DNA of 64,000 bases from assembly GCA_947483555.1 (NCBI GenBank), contig CANKMW010000019.1, positions 1 through 64,000 on the forward strand, given 5' to 3'. This document shows, piece after piece, positions 52,194 through 63,442 of the stretch; within the stretch, counting starts at the first letter, position 1, and the number at the start of each line of letters is the position of its first letter. The notes below the pieces were generated by a model that made no database searches, was not told the DNA's origin, and saw only the letters and a list, made by a program, of their open reading frames with translations. The position numbers and the translations under genes are program-made. The DNA is from Myxococcales bacterium (GTDB taxonomy: Bacteria > Myxococcota_A > Polyangia > Haliangiales > Haliangiaceae).

Positions 52194-53691
52194 CCTGATC
52201 GTCGTCGGCGACGACCTCGCCGGGTTGTGCTGCGCCGCGCTGTGCGCGCGCCGCGGCCTGCGTACGCTGGTGATCGGCCGCGAGGACCAACCGGCACGCT
52301 ACACGCTGGGCCCGTTCAAGCTTCCGGTCGAACCCGGCGTGTTGCCCGGTCGCGGGGCGGGCGCTGCGGCGCGGGTGGTGCGCGACCTGGGACTCGACCA
52401 CGCGCTGAAGCGGCGCGGCCGTGAGGTCCGGACCGCCGCCCAGCTCGTCGGTCGCGACCTGCGCGTCGATCTCAGCGCCGACCTCAGCGCGCAGGCTCGT
52501 GAGCTCGAGCGCGAGCTTCCCGACGTCGCGGCGGCGGTGCTCGCGGCGTGGGCCGGCGCCACCGCGGTCGCCCACGCCGCCGACGCGCTCCTCGACGGCG
52601 AGGACGCCTTTCCTGGCGTCGGCTTCTTCGAGCGCCGCGACGCGGTCAAGCAGGCCGCCCGCGCCGCCGAGGTGGCGCACCAGTGGTGGACGTCGGTCGC
52701 GGCGGCGCCGGCGCCGGTGGCCGCGTTGACCCGCGCCGCCGCCGCGGTCGGCGGCCGCGCCGTGGATCCGCCGCCGATCGCGGTGGCGCGCGCGCTCGAG
52801 CTGTGGCGCCAGGGCGCGCCGGCGTTGCGCGGTGACGGCACCGGCATCCGCGAGCTGCTCCTGGAACGCCTGGTGGCCGCCAACGGCGAGGTGCGGAGCG
52901 GCGAGGTCACCGAGCTGGTGCAGGGCTGGAGCAAGATCGCCGCCGTGCGGCTGGCGAGCGGCGAGGAGCTGGGCGCCGGCCAGGTGGTGGCGGCGCTGCC
53001 GCTCGGCGACCTGGTCGCGATGCTGGGCAAGAAGCCGCCGCGGCGACTGGTCGAGCTCGCCGACGCCCAGCGCCGCATCGGCTGGCGCTACACGCTCAAC
53101 ATCGTGGTCGACGCCGCGGCGGTCCCGGAAGGGATGTCGCCGACGGTGCTCGTGTTCGGCGACGACCCGTCGCCGCACGGCGCCGACGGCTTCGCGATCC
53201 ATGCCGGCGAGGCCGACGATCAAGGCCGCGTCGTGATCACGCTGGCGTCGGTGCTGCCGGCCGGCGACGACGAGACGGCGGGCGCCGGTCCGAGCGCGGC
53301 GGCGCTGGCGCCGCGGGCCGCGGCGCTGCGCGGGCGCCTGTTCGCCGCGCTCGACGGTATCATGCCGTACTTCATGGACCACCTCGTGCTCGCGCACTCG
53401 CCGCACGAGTCGACGCCGCCGCTGGCCGGTGGCGGCAGCTCGTACGAGGTCGGGCGCGGGCTGCCGGCGGTCATGGCGTCGGTGTGGCGCGGCACGCTCG
53501 AAGGCGCAGCCGGCCTGGCCGCGGCGCCCTACGCCACCGGAATCAAGAACCTGACCCTGGCCTCGAGCCAGGTGCTCACCCCGCTCGGCCTCGAGGGCGA
53601 CCTGGTGTGCGGCTGGAACGCGGCGCGCGTGGCGTGCGGGATCGCGGGCAAGAAGCGGGACTTTCTGCGCGACGAAGTCGTCAACGCATAG
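52174..53691 (+). CDS. FAD-dependent oxidoreductase, phytoene desaturase/amine oxidase-like
   Basis: The product has 505 residues. The N-terminus has the Rossmann strand YDLIVVGDDLAGLCCAALCA, in which the second glycine of GxGxxG is Asp. The C-terminal FAD strand is present as NLTLASSQVLTPLGLEGDL and the final GIAGKKRDFL. The middle is not close to a specific enzyme. The altered glycine may weaken FAD binding or mark a subfamily. It overlaps purN by 20 bp and is probably translated with it, but no purine role is obvious. Confidence 0.75.
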   Translation: MPTNSYDLIVVGDDLAGLCCAALCARRGLRTLVIGREDQPARYTLGPFKLPVEPGVLPGRGAGAAARVVRDLGLDHALKRRGREVRTAAQLVGRDLRVDLSADLSAQARELERELPDVAAAVLAAWAGATAVAHAADALLDGEDAFPGVGFFERRDAVKQAARAAEVAHQWWTSVAAAPAPVAALTRAAAAVGGRAVDPPPIAVARALELWRQGAPALRGDGTGIRELLLERLVAANGEVRSGEVTELVQGWSKIAAVRLASGEELGAGQVVAALPLGDLVAMLGKKPPRRLVELADAQRRIGWRYTLNIVVDAAAVPEGMSPTVLVFGDDPSPHGADGFAIHAGEADDQGRVVITLASVLPAGDDETAGAGPSAAALAPRAAALRGRLFAALDGIMPYFMDHLVLAHSPHESTPPLAGGGSSYEVGRGLPAVMASVWRGTLEGAAGLAAAPYATGIKNLTLASSQVLTPLGLEGDLVCGWNAARVACGIAGKKRDFLRDEVVNA

Positions 53692-53719
53692 GACCGTCGC
53701 CGCAGCCGCAGCCCGTGGG

Positions 53720-54136
53720 TCAGGCGCCGGACGGACCGGCCGGCGCCGCGGGCGGTGGCGCCGGGAACATCACCGGTGGCGGCGCCGGCAGCGGCGCGCG
53801 GTTCATCCCCCGACAGCGTCCAGTCTTGGCGTAGCCGTACCAAGCCGACGCCGCGAACGGCAGCCCGGGCACGCCGAACACCACCACCACGACACCGCCG
53901 GCGAGCGCCCGGCCTTCGTTGCCCGCCGGATCGTTGCTGATATCGGCGAGCACCGCGATGGCGATGCCGAGCAGCACCGCCGCCGGCACGGTGTCGACGA
54001 TCGGCGCGAACCGCGACTGCGTGCAAGCGACCGGGCGCACGCCGGGGTCCGACGACGGCGCGCCGCGCACGGTCAGCAACGAGCAGCCGGGAGCCAGCGT
54101 CACCGCCAGCGCGAGCACGAGTGCGATCCCCCGCAT
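53720..54136 (-). CDS. Small lipoprotein with hydrophobic segments
   Basis: The product has 138 residues. A signal peptide with Cys (ALAVTLAPGCS) is followed by two hydrophobic stretches (PAAVLLGIAIAVLADI and GGVVVVVFGVPGLPFAASAW) and a Pro/Ala-rich tail. I do not recognise the family. The ATG is 8 nt from a TACGAT box. Confidence 0.65.
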   Translation of the reverse strand: MRGIALVLALAVTLAPGCSLLTVRGAPSSDPGVRPVACTQSRFAPIVDTVPAAVLLGIAIAVLADISNDPAGNEGRALAGGVVVVVFGVPGLPFAASAWYGYAKTGRCRGMNRAPLPAPPPVMFPAPPPAAPAGPSGA

Positions 54137-54144
54137 CTGCGGAT

Positions 54145-54150
54145 ATCGTA
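54145..54150 (-). promoter_or_regulatory. -10 box (TACGAT) of a probable leaderless promoter
   Basis: TACGAT on the minus strand lies 8 nt before the ATG at 54136. Confidence 0.45.
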
Positions 54151-54175
54151 CACCGCCGGCTCCGGAAGCGTTCGC

Positions 54176-54418
54176 CTACACCATCGTCGCCACCGCGAGG
54201 CACCCGGCCATCGCGGCCATGAACAAGACCGCAGCGACGACGGTCCAGCCATGTCTGGCCGGCGCGTCGATCTCGCCGTGCACGGACGCCAGCGGATCGC
54301 GCGACGACGGTCCCGCCGGGGGCAACGTCGCGCGGCGGCGCAGCTCGGCGATCAGCTCCGACTGCTGGTGGTACTGGGTCGCCGAAGGATCGCCAAAGGG
54401 ATGCTGGGTCTGGTTCAC
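54176..54418 (-). CDS. Small single-pass membrane protein
   Basis: 80 residues from a GTG with a strong AGGAG ribosome site 5 nt upstream. The N-terminal 55 residues are hydrophilic (a QSELIAELRRRATL helix), and a single C-terminal hydrophobic helix follows (WTVVAAVLFMAAMAGCLAVA). It is tail-anchored in form. I do not recognise the family. Confidence 0.6.
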   Translation of the reverse strand: MNQTQHPFGDPSATQYHQQSELIAELRRRATLPPAGPSSRDPLASVHGEIDAPARHGWTVVAAVLFMAAMAGCLAVATMV

Positions 54419-54557
54419 GGGGGTCTCCTGCTTTCCTGACCTGTCCTCTCGGCAGCTCGCGCCCGGAGTTGCGTCGCGATCGCCGTTTCTGAGCTTTCCT
54501 CGCCGAGACTCCCGCCGAGCGGCCGTGCTAAACCGCGTTGGTTAGCGAGGGAACTCC

Positions 54558-56714
<2,157 letters not shown>

Positions 56715-56784
56715 CGCGGCGCAGCGCGCGTTCATCAATGCCACCGGGCGCCGGCTCGCCGCGGTTTCGCGCCGGGTTTTCTCG

Positions 56785-56790
56785 TATGAT
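56785..56790 (+). promoter_or_regulatory. -10 box (TATGAT) of a probable leaderless promoter
   Basis: TATGAT lies 8 nt before the ATG at 56799. Confidence 0.45.
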
Positions 56791-56798
56791 CGGCGGCG

Positions 56799-57185
56799 AT
56801 GAGATGTCCCTCGCTTGTGGCTGCCATGCTGGCTCTGTGCGGCGCGGCCTGTGATGACACCGAGAGCATCGATGGGGCGCGCGGCGCCTGCGCCTCCGGC
56901 GGCGCGCTGGCCGGCTGCGACGATAGCGCGCGCACCATCGAGGACGCGTGCTGGCGCCTGGTCGAGTGCGGCGCCTATCCGCTCGAGGCCCGCAACGACG
57001 ACGGCACCGATTGCGATGGCTGCCGCGACTGGGGCCAGTGCGTCAACCGGCTCGAGACCATGGTCGACGAGCGGGCCCGGGTCGTGATCGCGTGCGTGAT
57101 CTCGTCGACGTGCGACGAGCTGCAGGCGCCCGGCTCGCCGACGCCGTACGAAGACCCGGCCTGCCTCGACTACGGAGACCGGTGA
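56799..57185 (+). CDS. Cys-rich exported protein, possible lipoprotein
   Basis: The product has 128 residues. A short signal segment (LVAAMLALCGAACDD) contains candidate lipid Cys. The mature part has ten or so Cys, spaced as in small myxobacterial envelope proteins (DACWRLVECGAYPLE, DCDGCRDWGQCVNRLE, VIACVISSTCDEL). Its stop overlaps the next start as TGATG, so the two are coupled. Confidence 0.65.
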   Translation: MRCPSLVAAMLALCGAACDDTESIDGARGACASGGALAGCDDSARTIEDACWRLVECGAYPLEARNDDGTDCDGCRDWGQCVNRLETMVDERARVVIACVISSTCDELQAPGSPTPYEDPACLDYGDR

Positions 57186-58954
57186 TGCGCCGCGCCTGGG
57201 GTCTCGCCGGCGCCGCGGCCGCGGTCGTCGGCATCGCGATGATCGCTCCGGCCCACGCCCAGGAGGACGTCGCGGGATGGATCGCGATCATCGAGAAGCA
57301 ACCCGACGGGATGGATCGGGCGGCCTGGAAGGAGAAGCGGCGCGAGGCGGCGCGCCGGCTCGGCGCCGGTGGCGACAAGCGCGCCGTGCCGGTCCTGACC
57401 CGGGTCGCCGAGGGCGAGTCGTTCGACATCATCGGTGAGATCGCGATCGAGGCGCTCGGCAAGCTCGGCGATCCGGCGGCGATCCCGGCGCTCGAACGCA
57501 TCGCTGGCGACAGCTCGCGCGATCGGGCGCAGCGCGAGCTGGCCCGCAAGAGCCTGGCCAGGCTGGGCGCGAAGCCGACCCCGACGCCGACCCCGACGCC
57601 GACCCCGACCCCGACGCCGACCCCGACCCCGACCCCGACGCCGACCCCGACCCCGCGGCCCGATGCTGGCATCGACGTGCGGGCCACGCCGGCGCCGGCC
57701 GGCCTCGGTGACGCCATCCTCGGCGGCGGCGATCCGGCCACCGTCGACGGCGCGCCCGCCTGGGACGACGACGTGCTCGGCACCAGCGAGTCGCTGACGT
57801 TCGTCGTCGGCGCCGCCAGCCTGGGATGGGACACCCTGCGCGAGCGCGCCACCTTCGACCTCGACGCCGAGAGTCGCTACGCGCGGCGGCTCGAGCGCGA
57901 GCGGTCAGCGTGGGGCGTCACCGCCGACGCCGACGTGGTCGCGGGGCTGTTCAACCCCACCGATGCCCCCGACCGCGCCGGCTCGCGCCTCGTCATCCTC
58001 GACGTCGCCGCCGGCGGCGACTTCCGGGCCTACACCGCCTCGGGCGCCTACGGGGTCGGCGAGGTCGCGCTCGCCGGTCGGCTTCACTACATGTCGATCA
58101 TCGAGGACGATCCGGCCAACGACATCCGCGACGGCCGCGTGGCGGTCGACGTCGGGGTCGCCATCGGCGGCGGCTACGGCCGCCTGCTCGACGCCGGCAC
58201 CCGCATGCGTGTCCACCAGGTCGCCTCGGTGCTCGAACGCGCCCGCGCGCTCGGGCGCCCGATCGACGACTCGCTCGCCCGCCGGCTGCAGGCGACGTGG
58301 TGGGCGCTGCGCCGCGATCGCACCGGCTACCGCCAGCTCACCGCCACGGTCGCCGTGCTGCGTGAGGCCGGCGTGCTGCTCGGCGAGCCCGACGCTGGCA
58401 CCACCTACGAGCTCCTCGAGGTGCTGCGCGATCCCAGCTTCGACGGTCGCCCCACCGGGATCGATGTCCAGATCCTGGTCGGCGAGAGCTACCTGCTGCG
58501 CGACCTCCGCTACAGCGACGAGCAAGCCACCGCCGAGGGCCGCTTCGAGATGGCGCTGGTGCGCGCCCGTGCAGCGCGCCAGCTCGGGCTCAACAGCGAC
58601 GCCTTCGCGACGCTCGATGCGCGCTACCGGATCACCAGCACGCCGGCACCATGGGCCGCGGCCGTGACCGGCCGGTGGCGCAGGTTCGCCCACGGCGATC
58701 ACGGCGAGCTGCTGGGGACGTTCGACGTCGGTGCCTCGTTGCTGGCCTCGGACGACGACGTCGACACCACCGAGCTCGGGGCCCGACTCGCCGGCGAGGT
58801 TGGCTGGACGTGGCAGCTCAATCGCGCCTCCGGGCTGCGAGTTGCGGGACAAGCGGCGGTCGAGTCCGGCGAGATCTTCATCGGCGCGTCGATCGAAGCC
58901 AGCTACGGCTTCCTCGACGCCGGCTTCGCGCGCGCCCTGCCCGCCGGCCTGTAG
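57185..58954 (+). CDS. Exported HEAT-repeat protein with Pro-Thr linker and a probable outer-membrane barrel
   Basis: The product has 589 residues. The signal peptide is AVVGIAMIAPAHAQED. Residues 30-130 carry HEAT-like units (GDKRAVPVLTRVAEGESFDI, GDPAAIPALERIAG). A (PT)n linker follows, then a long region rich in alternating beta strands with aromatic ends (VAGGDFRAYTASGAYGVGEV, GASIEASYGFLDAGFARALP) ending in a hydrophobic residue, as in outer-membrane proteins. No family is recognised. It is coupled to the small Cys-rich gene upstream, so the two may form an envelope pair. Confidence 0.65.
   Translation: MRRAWGLAGAAAAVVGIAMIAPAHAQEDVAGWIAIIEKQPDGMDRAAWKEKRREAARRLGAGGDKRAVPVLTRVAEGESFDIIGEIAIEALGKLGDPAAIPALERIAGDSSRDRAQRELARKSLARLGAKPTPTPTPTPTPTPTPTPTPTPTPTPTPRPDAGIDVRATPAPAGLGDAILGGGDPATVDGAPAWDDDVLGTSESLTFVVGAASLGWDTLRERATFDLDAESRYARRLERERSAWGVTADADVVAGLFNPTDAPDRAGSRLVILDVAAGGDFRAYTASGAYGVGEVALAGRLHYMSIIEDDPANDIRDGRVAVDVGVAIGGGYGRLLDAGTRMRVHQVASVLERARALGRPIDDSLARRLQATWWALRRDRTGYRQLTATVAVLREAGVLLGEPDAGTTYELLEVLRDPSFDGRPTGIDVQILVGESYLLRDLRYSDEQATAEGRFEMALVRARAARQLGLNSDAFATLDARYRITSTPAPWAAAVTGRWRRFAHGDHGELLGTFDVGASLLASDDDVDTTELGARLAGEVGWTWQLNRASGLRVAGQAAVESGEIFIGASIEASYGFLDAGFARALPAGL
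57574..57656 (+). repeat. CCGACC/CCGACG simple repeat encoding a Pro-Thr linker
   Basis: Hexamer units CCGACC and CCGACG encode about a dozen Pro-Thr pairs between the HEAT part and the predicted barrel. Confidence 0.85.
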
Positions 58955-59007
58955 CAGGGGTCGAGGCGGTGAAGCCGCTACACGTTGAACCATCGAACCA
59001 ATCCGGC

Positions 59008-59013
59008 TAGGCT
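59008..59013 (+). promoter_or_regulatory. -10 box (TAGGCT) of a probable leaderless promoter
   Basis: TAGGCT lies 6 nt before the ATG at 59020. Confidence 0.45.
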
Positions 59014-59019
59014 CGCCAG

Positions 59020-60930
59020 ATGGCAGTGTTCACCGACCGCGAGCGGGCCACGATGGTGGCGATCGCCGAGGCCACGCTGCCCGCCGGCCAGATCTTCCCG
59101 GGCGCCAACGCCGCCACCGTGGCGCGGGTCGAGGACTTCCTCGACGACCTGCCGGGACCGGCGCAGACCGCCTACCGCGGCCTGGTGCGGCTGTTCGATG
59201 GCCTGTCCTGGCTGCACCACCGCCGCGGCCTGGCGAGCGTGCCGGCGGCCGACCGGGTCGCCATGCTCGAGCGCTGGCGCGACGCCGGCATGGCGCGACG
59301 CAGCGCGCTGCGCGGCCTGATGTCGCCGCTCAAGATGGCGCACTTCGGCGATCCGTCCTTCTTCAAGGAGGTGGGCTGCGTGTACTCGTTTGGCGGCGGC
59401 GCCGGCTCCCGCTCCGAGCCCAGACCGGCCTGGTTTCGCGATCGGGTCCACGACGCCGCGGCGCTGGGCGGTGACGTCGCGGTCGAGGTCGACGTGGTGG
59501 TCATCGGTACCGGCGCCGGCGGCGCGGTGACGGCGCGCGAGCTGGCCGAGGCCGGCGTCGCGGTCGTGATGCTCGAGGAGGGCAACTACGTCGACCGCAG
59601 CGAGTTCAACGGCCGGCCGCTGCCGATGCAGAAGAAGCTGTACCGCAACGGCGGCGTGACGTTCTCGATCGGCAACGTGCCCATCCCGATCCCGCTCGGC
59701 ATGAACGTCGGCGGCTCGACCACGGTCAACTCCGGCACCTGCTACCGCGCCCCGGACCGGATCCTCGCCCACTGGCAACACGATCTCGGGCTCACCGAGC
59801 TCACGCCGGAGCGCATGGCACCGTACTTCGAGCGCGTCGAGGGCGTGCTCGGCGTGGCGCCGGTGCGCCCCGAGTTCCTGGGCGGATGCGCCCGCGTCGT
59901 CGCCCGCGGCGCCGCGGCGCTCGGCTACAAGCATGCGCCCCTGCGCCGCAACGCGCCCGACTGCGACGGCAAGGGCGTGTGTTGCTTCGGCTGCCCGACC
60001 GACGCCAAGCGCTCGACCAACGTGTCGTACGTGCCGATGGCGCTCAAGGCTGGTGCCGAGCTGTTCACGGGCGTGCGCGCCCAGCGGGTCATCATCGAGG
60101 GTGGCCGCGCCGTCGGCGTCGTCGGGCGCGCCCGCGGCGGACGCACCGTGACGGTCCGCGCCCGCGCCGTGGTCGTCGCCTGCGGCACCCTGCTCACGCC
60201 CACGTTCCTGATGCGCAACGGTCTCGGTGACGCCTCGGGGCAGCTCGGCCGCAACCTGTCGATCCATCCCGCCACCGGCGCCATCGCGGTGATGGACGAG
60301 CGAGTCGCGAGCTGGGACGGTGTGCCGCAGGGCTATTCCATCGAGGAGTTCGCCGACGACGGCCTGCTGTTCGAGGGCACGTCCTTGCCGCTCGACTTGT
60401 CGGTCAGCCTCATGCCGCAGATCGGCCCGGCGCTGGTCGAGCTCGCCGAGGGCTTCGATCGCGTGGCGAGCTTCGGCGTGATGGTTGCCGACAAGTCGCG
60501 CGGCCGGGTGCGCCTGGTCCGCGATCAGCCGCTGATCACGTACAACCTCGGCGACGCCGACCTGGCCCGGCTCAAGCGCGGCGTCGACATCCTGGCCCGC
60601 GTCTTCTTCGCCGCCGGGGCCCGGCGGGTGATGCTGCCGGTGCACGGCTTCAACGAGGTCCGCAGCGAGGCCGATCTCACCCGCCTTCGCGATGCTCGCC
60701 TCCGCCCGCACGATCTCGAGCTGAGCGCCTTCCATCCGCTCGGCACCGCGCGCATGGGCACCGATCCGCGCAGCTCGGTGGTCGACGCCGACCACCAGAT
60801 CCACGACACCCCGGGGCTCTACGTGGTCGATGGCGCGGCGGTGCCCAGCTCGCTCGGCGTCAACCCGCAGGTGACGATCATGGCCCTCGCCACCCGCGCC
60901 GCCGACAAGCTCGCCGCCCGCCTCAGCTAG
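59020..60930 (+). CDS. GMC-family FAD oxidoreductase (cholesterol oxidase/long-chain alcohol oxidase type)
   Basis: The product has 636 residues. A helical N-domain of about 150 residues resembles that of long-chain alcohol oxidases. The FAD fold starts with VVIGTGAGGAVTARELA. Further marks are GMNVGGSTTVNSGTCYRAPD, a Cys-rich CDGKGVCCFGCPTDAKRSTN that is typical of this branch, LSAFHPLGTARMG (catalytic His) and the closing VNPQVTIMALATRAAD. It oxidises an alcohol group with FAD. Four Cys at the middle site could hold a metal or cluster, which is inference. Its stop lies inside a terminal inverted repeat. Confidence 0.9.
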   Translation: MAVFTDRERATMVAIAEATLPAGQIFPGANAATVARVEDFLDDLPGPAQTAYRGLVRLFDGLSWLHHRRGLASVPAADRVAMLERWRDAGMARRSALRGLMSPLKMAHFGDPSFFKEVGCVYSFGGGAGSRSEPRPAWFRDRVHDAAALGGDVAVEVDVVVIGTGAGGAVTARELAEAGVAVVMLEEGNYVDRSEFNGRPLPMQKKLYRNGGVTFSIGNVPIPIPLGMNVGGSTTVNSGTCYRAPDRILAHWQHDLGLTELTPERMAPYFERVEGVLGVAPVRPEFLGGCARVVARGAAALGYKHAPLRRNAPDCDGKGVCCFGCPTDAKRSTNVSYVPMALKAGAELFTGVRAQRVIIEGGRAVGVVGRARGGRTVTVRARAVVVACGTLLTPTFLMRNGLGDASGQLGRNLSIHPATGAIAVMDERVASWDGVPQGYSIEEFADDGLLFEGTSLPLDLSVSLMPQIGPALVELAEGFDRVASFGVMVADKSRGRVRLVRDQPLITYNLGDADLARLKRGVDILARVFFAAGARRVMLPVHGFNEVRSEADLTRLRDARLRPHDLELSAFHPLGTARMGTDPRSSVVDADHQIHDTPGLYVVDGAAVPSSLGVNPQVTIMALATRAADKLAARLS

Positions 60931-61141
60931 AACACCGATCGGTTTGAAACCGTCGGCAGTCCGTTCGGCTGCGCTCCCCCACCGGTCGTCCTGAGCCGGA
61001 CCGAGCGCAAGCGCGGTCCGTGTCGAAGGACGGACTTCGTCGAGATGCGCCCTTCGACTCGGCCGCTCCGCGGCCTCGCTCAGGGCAAGCGGATGCCGAA
61101 CGTCGCGAAATCAGATCCGTTCCAAACCGTTCGGTGTTCTA
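60928..61141. repeat. Composite palindromic element with 23-bp terminal inverted repeats
   Basis: The ends (60928-60950 and 61119-61141) are inverted repeats matching at 21 of 23 positions. Inside lie two REP-like units in opposite orientation (about 60997-61028 and 61049-61093). The element fills the space between two convergent genes, with no coding sequence. It could be a MITE-like insertion or a bidirectional terminator. Confidence 0.65.
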
Positions 61142-61147
61142 GCCCGA

Positions 61148-62137
61148 TCAGCTAGCCCGATCGGGTGCCGACCTGCGCTTCCGCCCGCTCAGGGTCGCGG
61201 TGCCGAGCAGCGCCAGCCCGATGATCAGCCACACCACGATCCGACACTTCCGGACCAGCTCGACCACGACGCCCTGGGTTGGATCGAGTCCCAGGGACCG
61301 GAACAGCGCATAGCCGCCGCCCTCGCCGGTGCCGGCCTGCATGGGGACGAAGGACGTCACCCACGAGATGATCTGGCCGTTGGCGACGAACAGGAACGGC
61401 ACCAGCGGATGGGCGTCGACGCCGACCAGCGCCAGGATGACGGCGATCTCCGCGACCGACAGGCCGCGGCTCACGAGCGCCAGCACCACCGCCGCGGCCC
61501 GACGGCGGCCGGTGAGGCGGGCCCGCGCGGTGTCCGCAACCTCGCGCCACGCCGTCCGGGCCCGCTCGACCTTGGCCTCGGAGACGCCCAGCCGGCGGAC
61601 GACGTGGAACGGCCAGGTGCCGGGGCCCCTGACGACCACCACCGCCAGCACGCCGCCGAGCGCCGCGGAGACCGCCGCGGCGACGTAGAACACCCGCGCG
61701 ACCGGACCGGTGAGCCCGAGCATCAGCGGCGCGGCGAGCGGCGCCAGCACGAGCAACACGACGTTGGCCCCCAGGCCGACCAGGTTGGCGCTGAGCAGGG
61801 CCGCGCCGACCTCCTGCTTGCTCCAGGTCTGGGTCAGGATGGTGTACTTGGTCACCTCACCGAGGTTGCCGGTCGGGGTCACGGTGTTGATGGCGTGGCC
61901 CGCGACCTGCGCGCGCAGGATCCGCGCGTAGCTCGCAAGACGCAGCGGCGCGCCGAGGCACACCGAGAGCACCGCGCTGTCGACCAGCAGCGTGACGCCG
62001 TTCACCGCTGCGACCAGCGCCACCGTCCAGCCGAGGCGATCGAGCTCGCCGAACAGCCGTTCGGGGCCGACGCTCGCGGCGAAGAAGCCGAGCCCGATCA
62101 GGCCCACAGCGAGGAACGCCACGTTCCACCAGCGCAC
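61148..62137 (-). CDS. Flippase-like integral membrane protein (lysylphosphatidylglycerol synthase TM / UPF0104 family)
   Basis: The product has 329 residues with about eight hydrophobic helices. Family landmarks include the polar loop HAINTVTPTGNLGEVTKYTI, a form of the conserved PGxxGE-type loop, and SWVTSFVPMQAGTGEGGGYA. These proteins are thought to move lipids or lipid-linked sugars across the inner membrane. The start is a GTG at 62137. It lies next to lipid-headgroup transferase genes. Confidence 0.85.
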   Translation of the reverse strand: MRWWNVAFLAVGLIGLGFFAASVGPERLFGELDRLGWTVALVAAVNGVTLLVDSAVLSVCLGAPLRLASYARILRAQVAGHAINTVTPTGNLGEVTKYTILTQTWSKQEVGAALLSANLVGLGANVVLLVLAPLAAPLMLGLTGPVARVFYVAAAVSAALGGVLAVVVVRGPGTWPFHVVRRLGVSEAKVERARTAWREVADTARARLTGRRRAAAVVLALVSRGLSVAEIAVILALVGVDAHPLVPFLFVANGQIISWVTSFVPMQAGTGEGGGYALFRSLGLDPTQGVVVELVRKCRIVVWLIIGLALLGTATLSGRKRRSAPDRAS

Positions 62138-62278
62138 GGGGCGTCATCGTCGTGGACTTCGCGGGTCGTGTCGAGGTGCGGCTCCGAGGATCGGGCGACG
62201 CGGGACGGATCGGCCACCACCCGGCGCCGCCTTGACACGACGATCGTCGCGGGATACCTGGCTCTCGGAGACGCACAC

Positions 62279-63442
62279 GTGACCGGCCGCGACGTCGACC
62301 AGGCCACCTCAGCCCCGTGGGCCGTGGTCGAATTCATCCCCGAGCTCATCCCCGAGCTCAGCCCCACCACGGGCGAGATCGGCGCGACCGCGATCGTCGC
62401 CGGCCTGTCGCTGGTCGCTCGGCACGCGCGGGTGGCGGCACGCGCGCGCCTCGGCGGGGTGCGGTTCGTGTGTCCCGACGACGGGATCCGCGACGACGTC
62501 CTCGCCGCGCTCACCCGCCGACCGGCGCCGCGCGGGTTCGCGGTCGACGTCGTGGTCGGCGACGACACCGGCGCCGGTCCCGCGCCGCCCGCCGTCGTGC
62601 GGCTCACCGCGCTGGCGGTCTACACCGCCGAGGCGGTGGCCCGCGCCGCCGCCGCCGGCGAACCGCCCGCGCCGCTCGCGACGATCACGACCCGGGCCGA
62701 CGCCCGCGCCGTCGAGCGCGAGCTCCAGCGCGCCTTCCGCAAGTCGGTGGACGCCGACGGCGTGGTCGCGTACCACGTCGCTCGCCGCGTGAGCCGCGCG
62801 GTGACGCCGCTGCTGGTGCGGACCGCGATCACGCCCAACCAGGTCACGCTGGTGGCGCTGGCCTGCGGACTGGTCGCCGCCGGTCTGGCCGCGACCGGGG
62901 GCTACGCCGCGTGCGTCGCCGCCGGGCTGCTGCTGTTTGCTGGCTCGGTGATCGACTGCATGGACGGCGAGATCGCGCGCCTCCGCCTCGAGTTCTCGAA
63001 AGCCGGCGAGTGGCTCGACTCGATCGCCGACGACCTGTCCACCTTCGGGGTGCTCGCGGGCCTCGGCGTGGGCCTGGCGCGCAGCGGCGCCGGCGAGATC
63101 TGGTGGTGGGTCGGACCGGGCGGCGCGGTGGTTGGCCTGGCCACCCAGGCGTGGCTCTACCGCGATCTCCACCGTCGCCGGCTGCCGATCGACACCGCCC
63201 AGTACCCGTGGTTCTTCGGCACCCCGTCGAGCTCCGGGACCCTACGGCGCGGCGTGGTGGCGCAGGTGGTGCGCGCCATCGGCTTCGGGTTCCGGCGCGA
63301 TGCCTTCGTGGTCCTGGTGGCGCTCGGGCTGGCGTTCGATCTGCGCCGGACCGTGACGGTGGTCATGTGCGGCGGCGGCTTGCTGGTCACGTTGCTGGTC
63401 GTGGCTCAGCTCCTGGTTGGCGGGCGCCGCCCCGTCACCTGA
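62279..63442 (+). CDS. CDP-alcohol phosphatidyltransferase with a degenerate N-terminal domain
   Basis: The product has 387 residues from a GTG. The C-terminal 230 residues carry the CDP-OH-P transferase motif, with DCMDG, the following AR, then G and two spaced Asp (IDCMDGEIARL, GEWLDSIADD), and several membrane helices. The first 150 residues are soluble; with VRFVCPDDGIRDDVLAAL and PLATITTRADARAVERELQR they recall the cytidylyltransferase half of bifunctional IPCT-DIPP synthases, but no intact nucleotide-binding motif is seen. It would join an alcohol headgroup to a CDP-linked lipid or polyol. Its stop overlaps that of the convergent pssA-like gene by 8 bp. Confidence 0.82.
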   Translation: MTGRDVDQATSAPWAVVEFIPELIPELSPTTGEIGATAIVAGLSLVARHARVAARARLGGVRFVCPDDGIRDDVLAALTRRPAPRGFAVDVVVGDDTGAGPAPPAVVRLTALAVYTAEAVARAAAAGEPPAPLATITTRADARAVERELQRAFRKSVDADGVVAYHVARRVSRAVTPLLVRTAITPNQVTLVALACGLVAAGLAATGGYAACVAAGLLLFAGSVIDCMDGEIARLRLEFSKAGEWLDSIADDLSTFGVLAGLGVGLARSGAGEIWWWVGPGGAVVGLATQAWLYRDLHRRRLPIDTAQYPWFFGTPSSSGTLRRGVVAQVVRAIGFGFRRDAFVVLVALGLAFDLRRTVTVVMCGGGLLVTLLVVAQLLVGGRRPVT

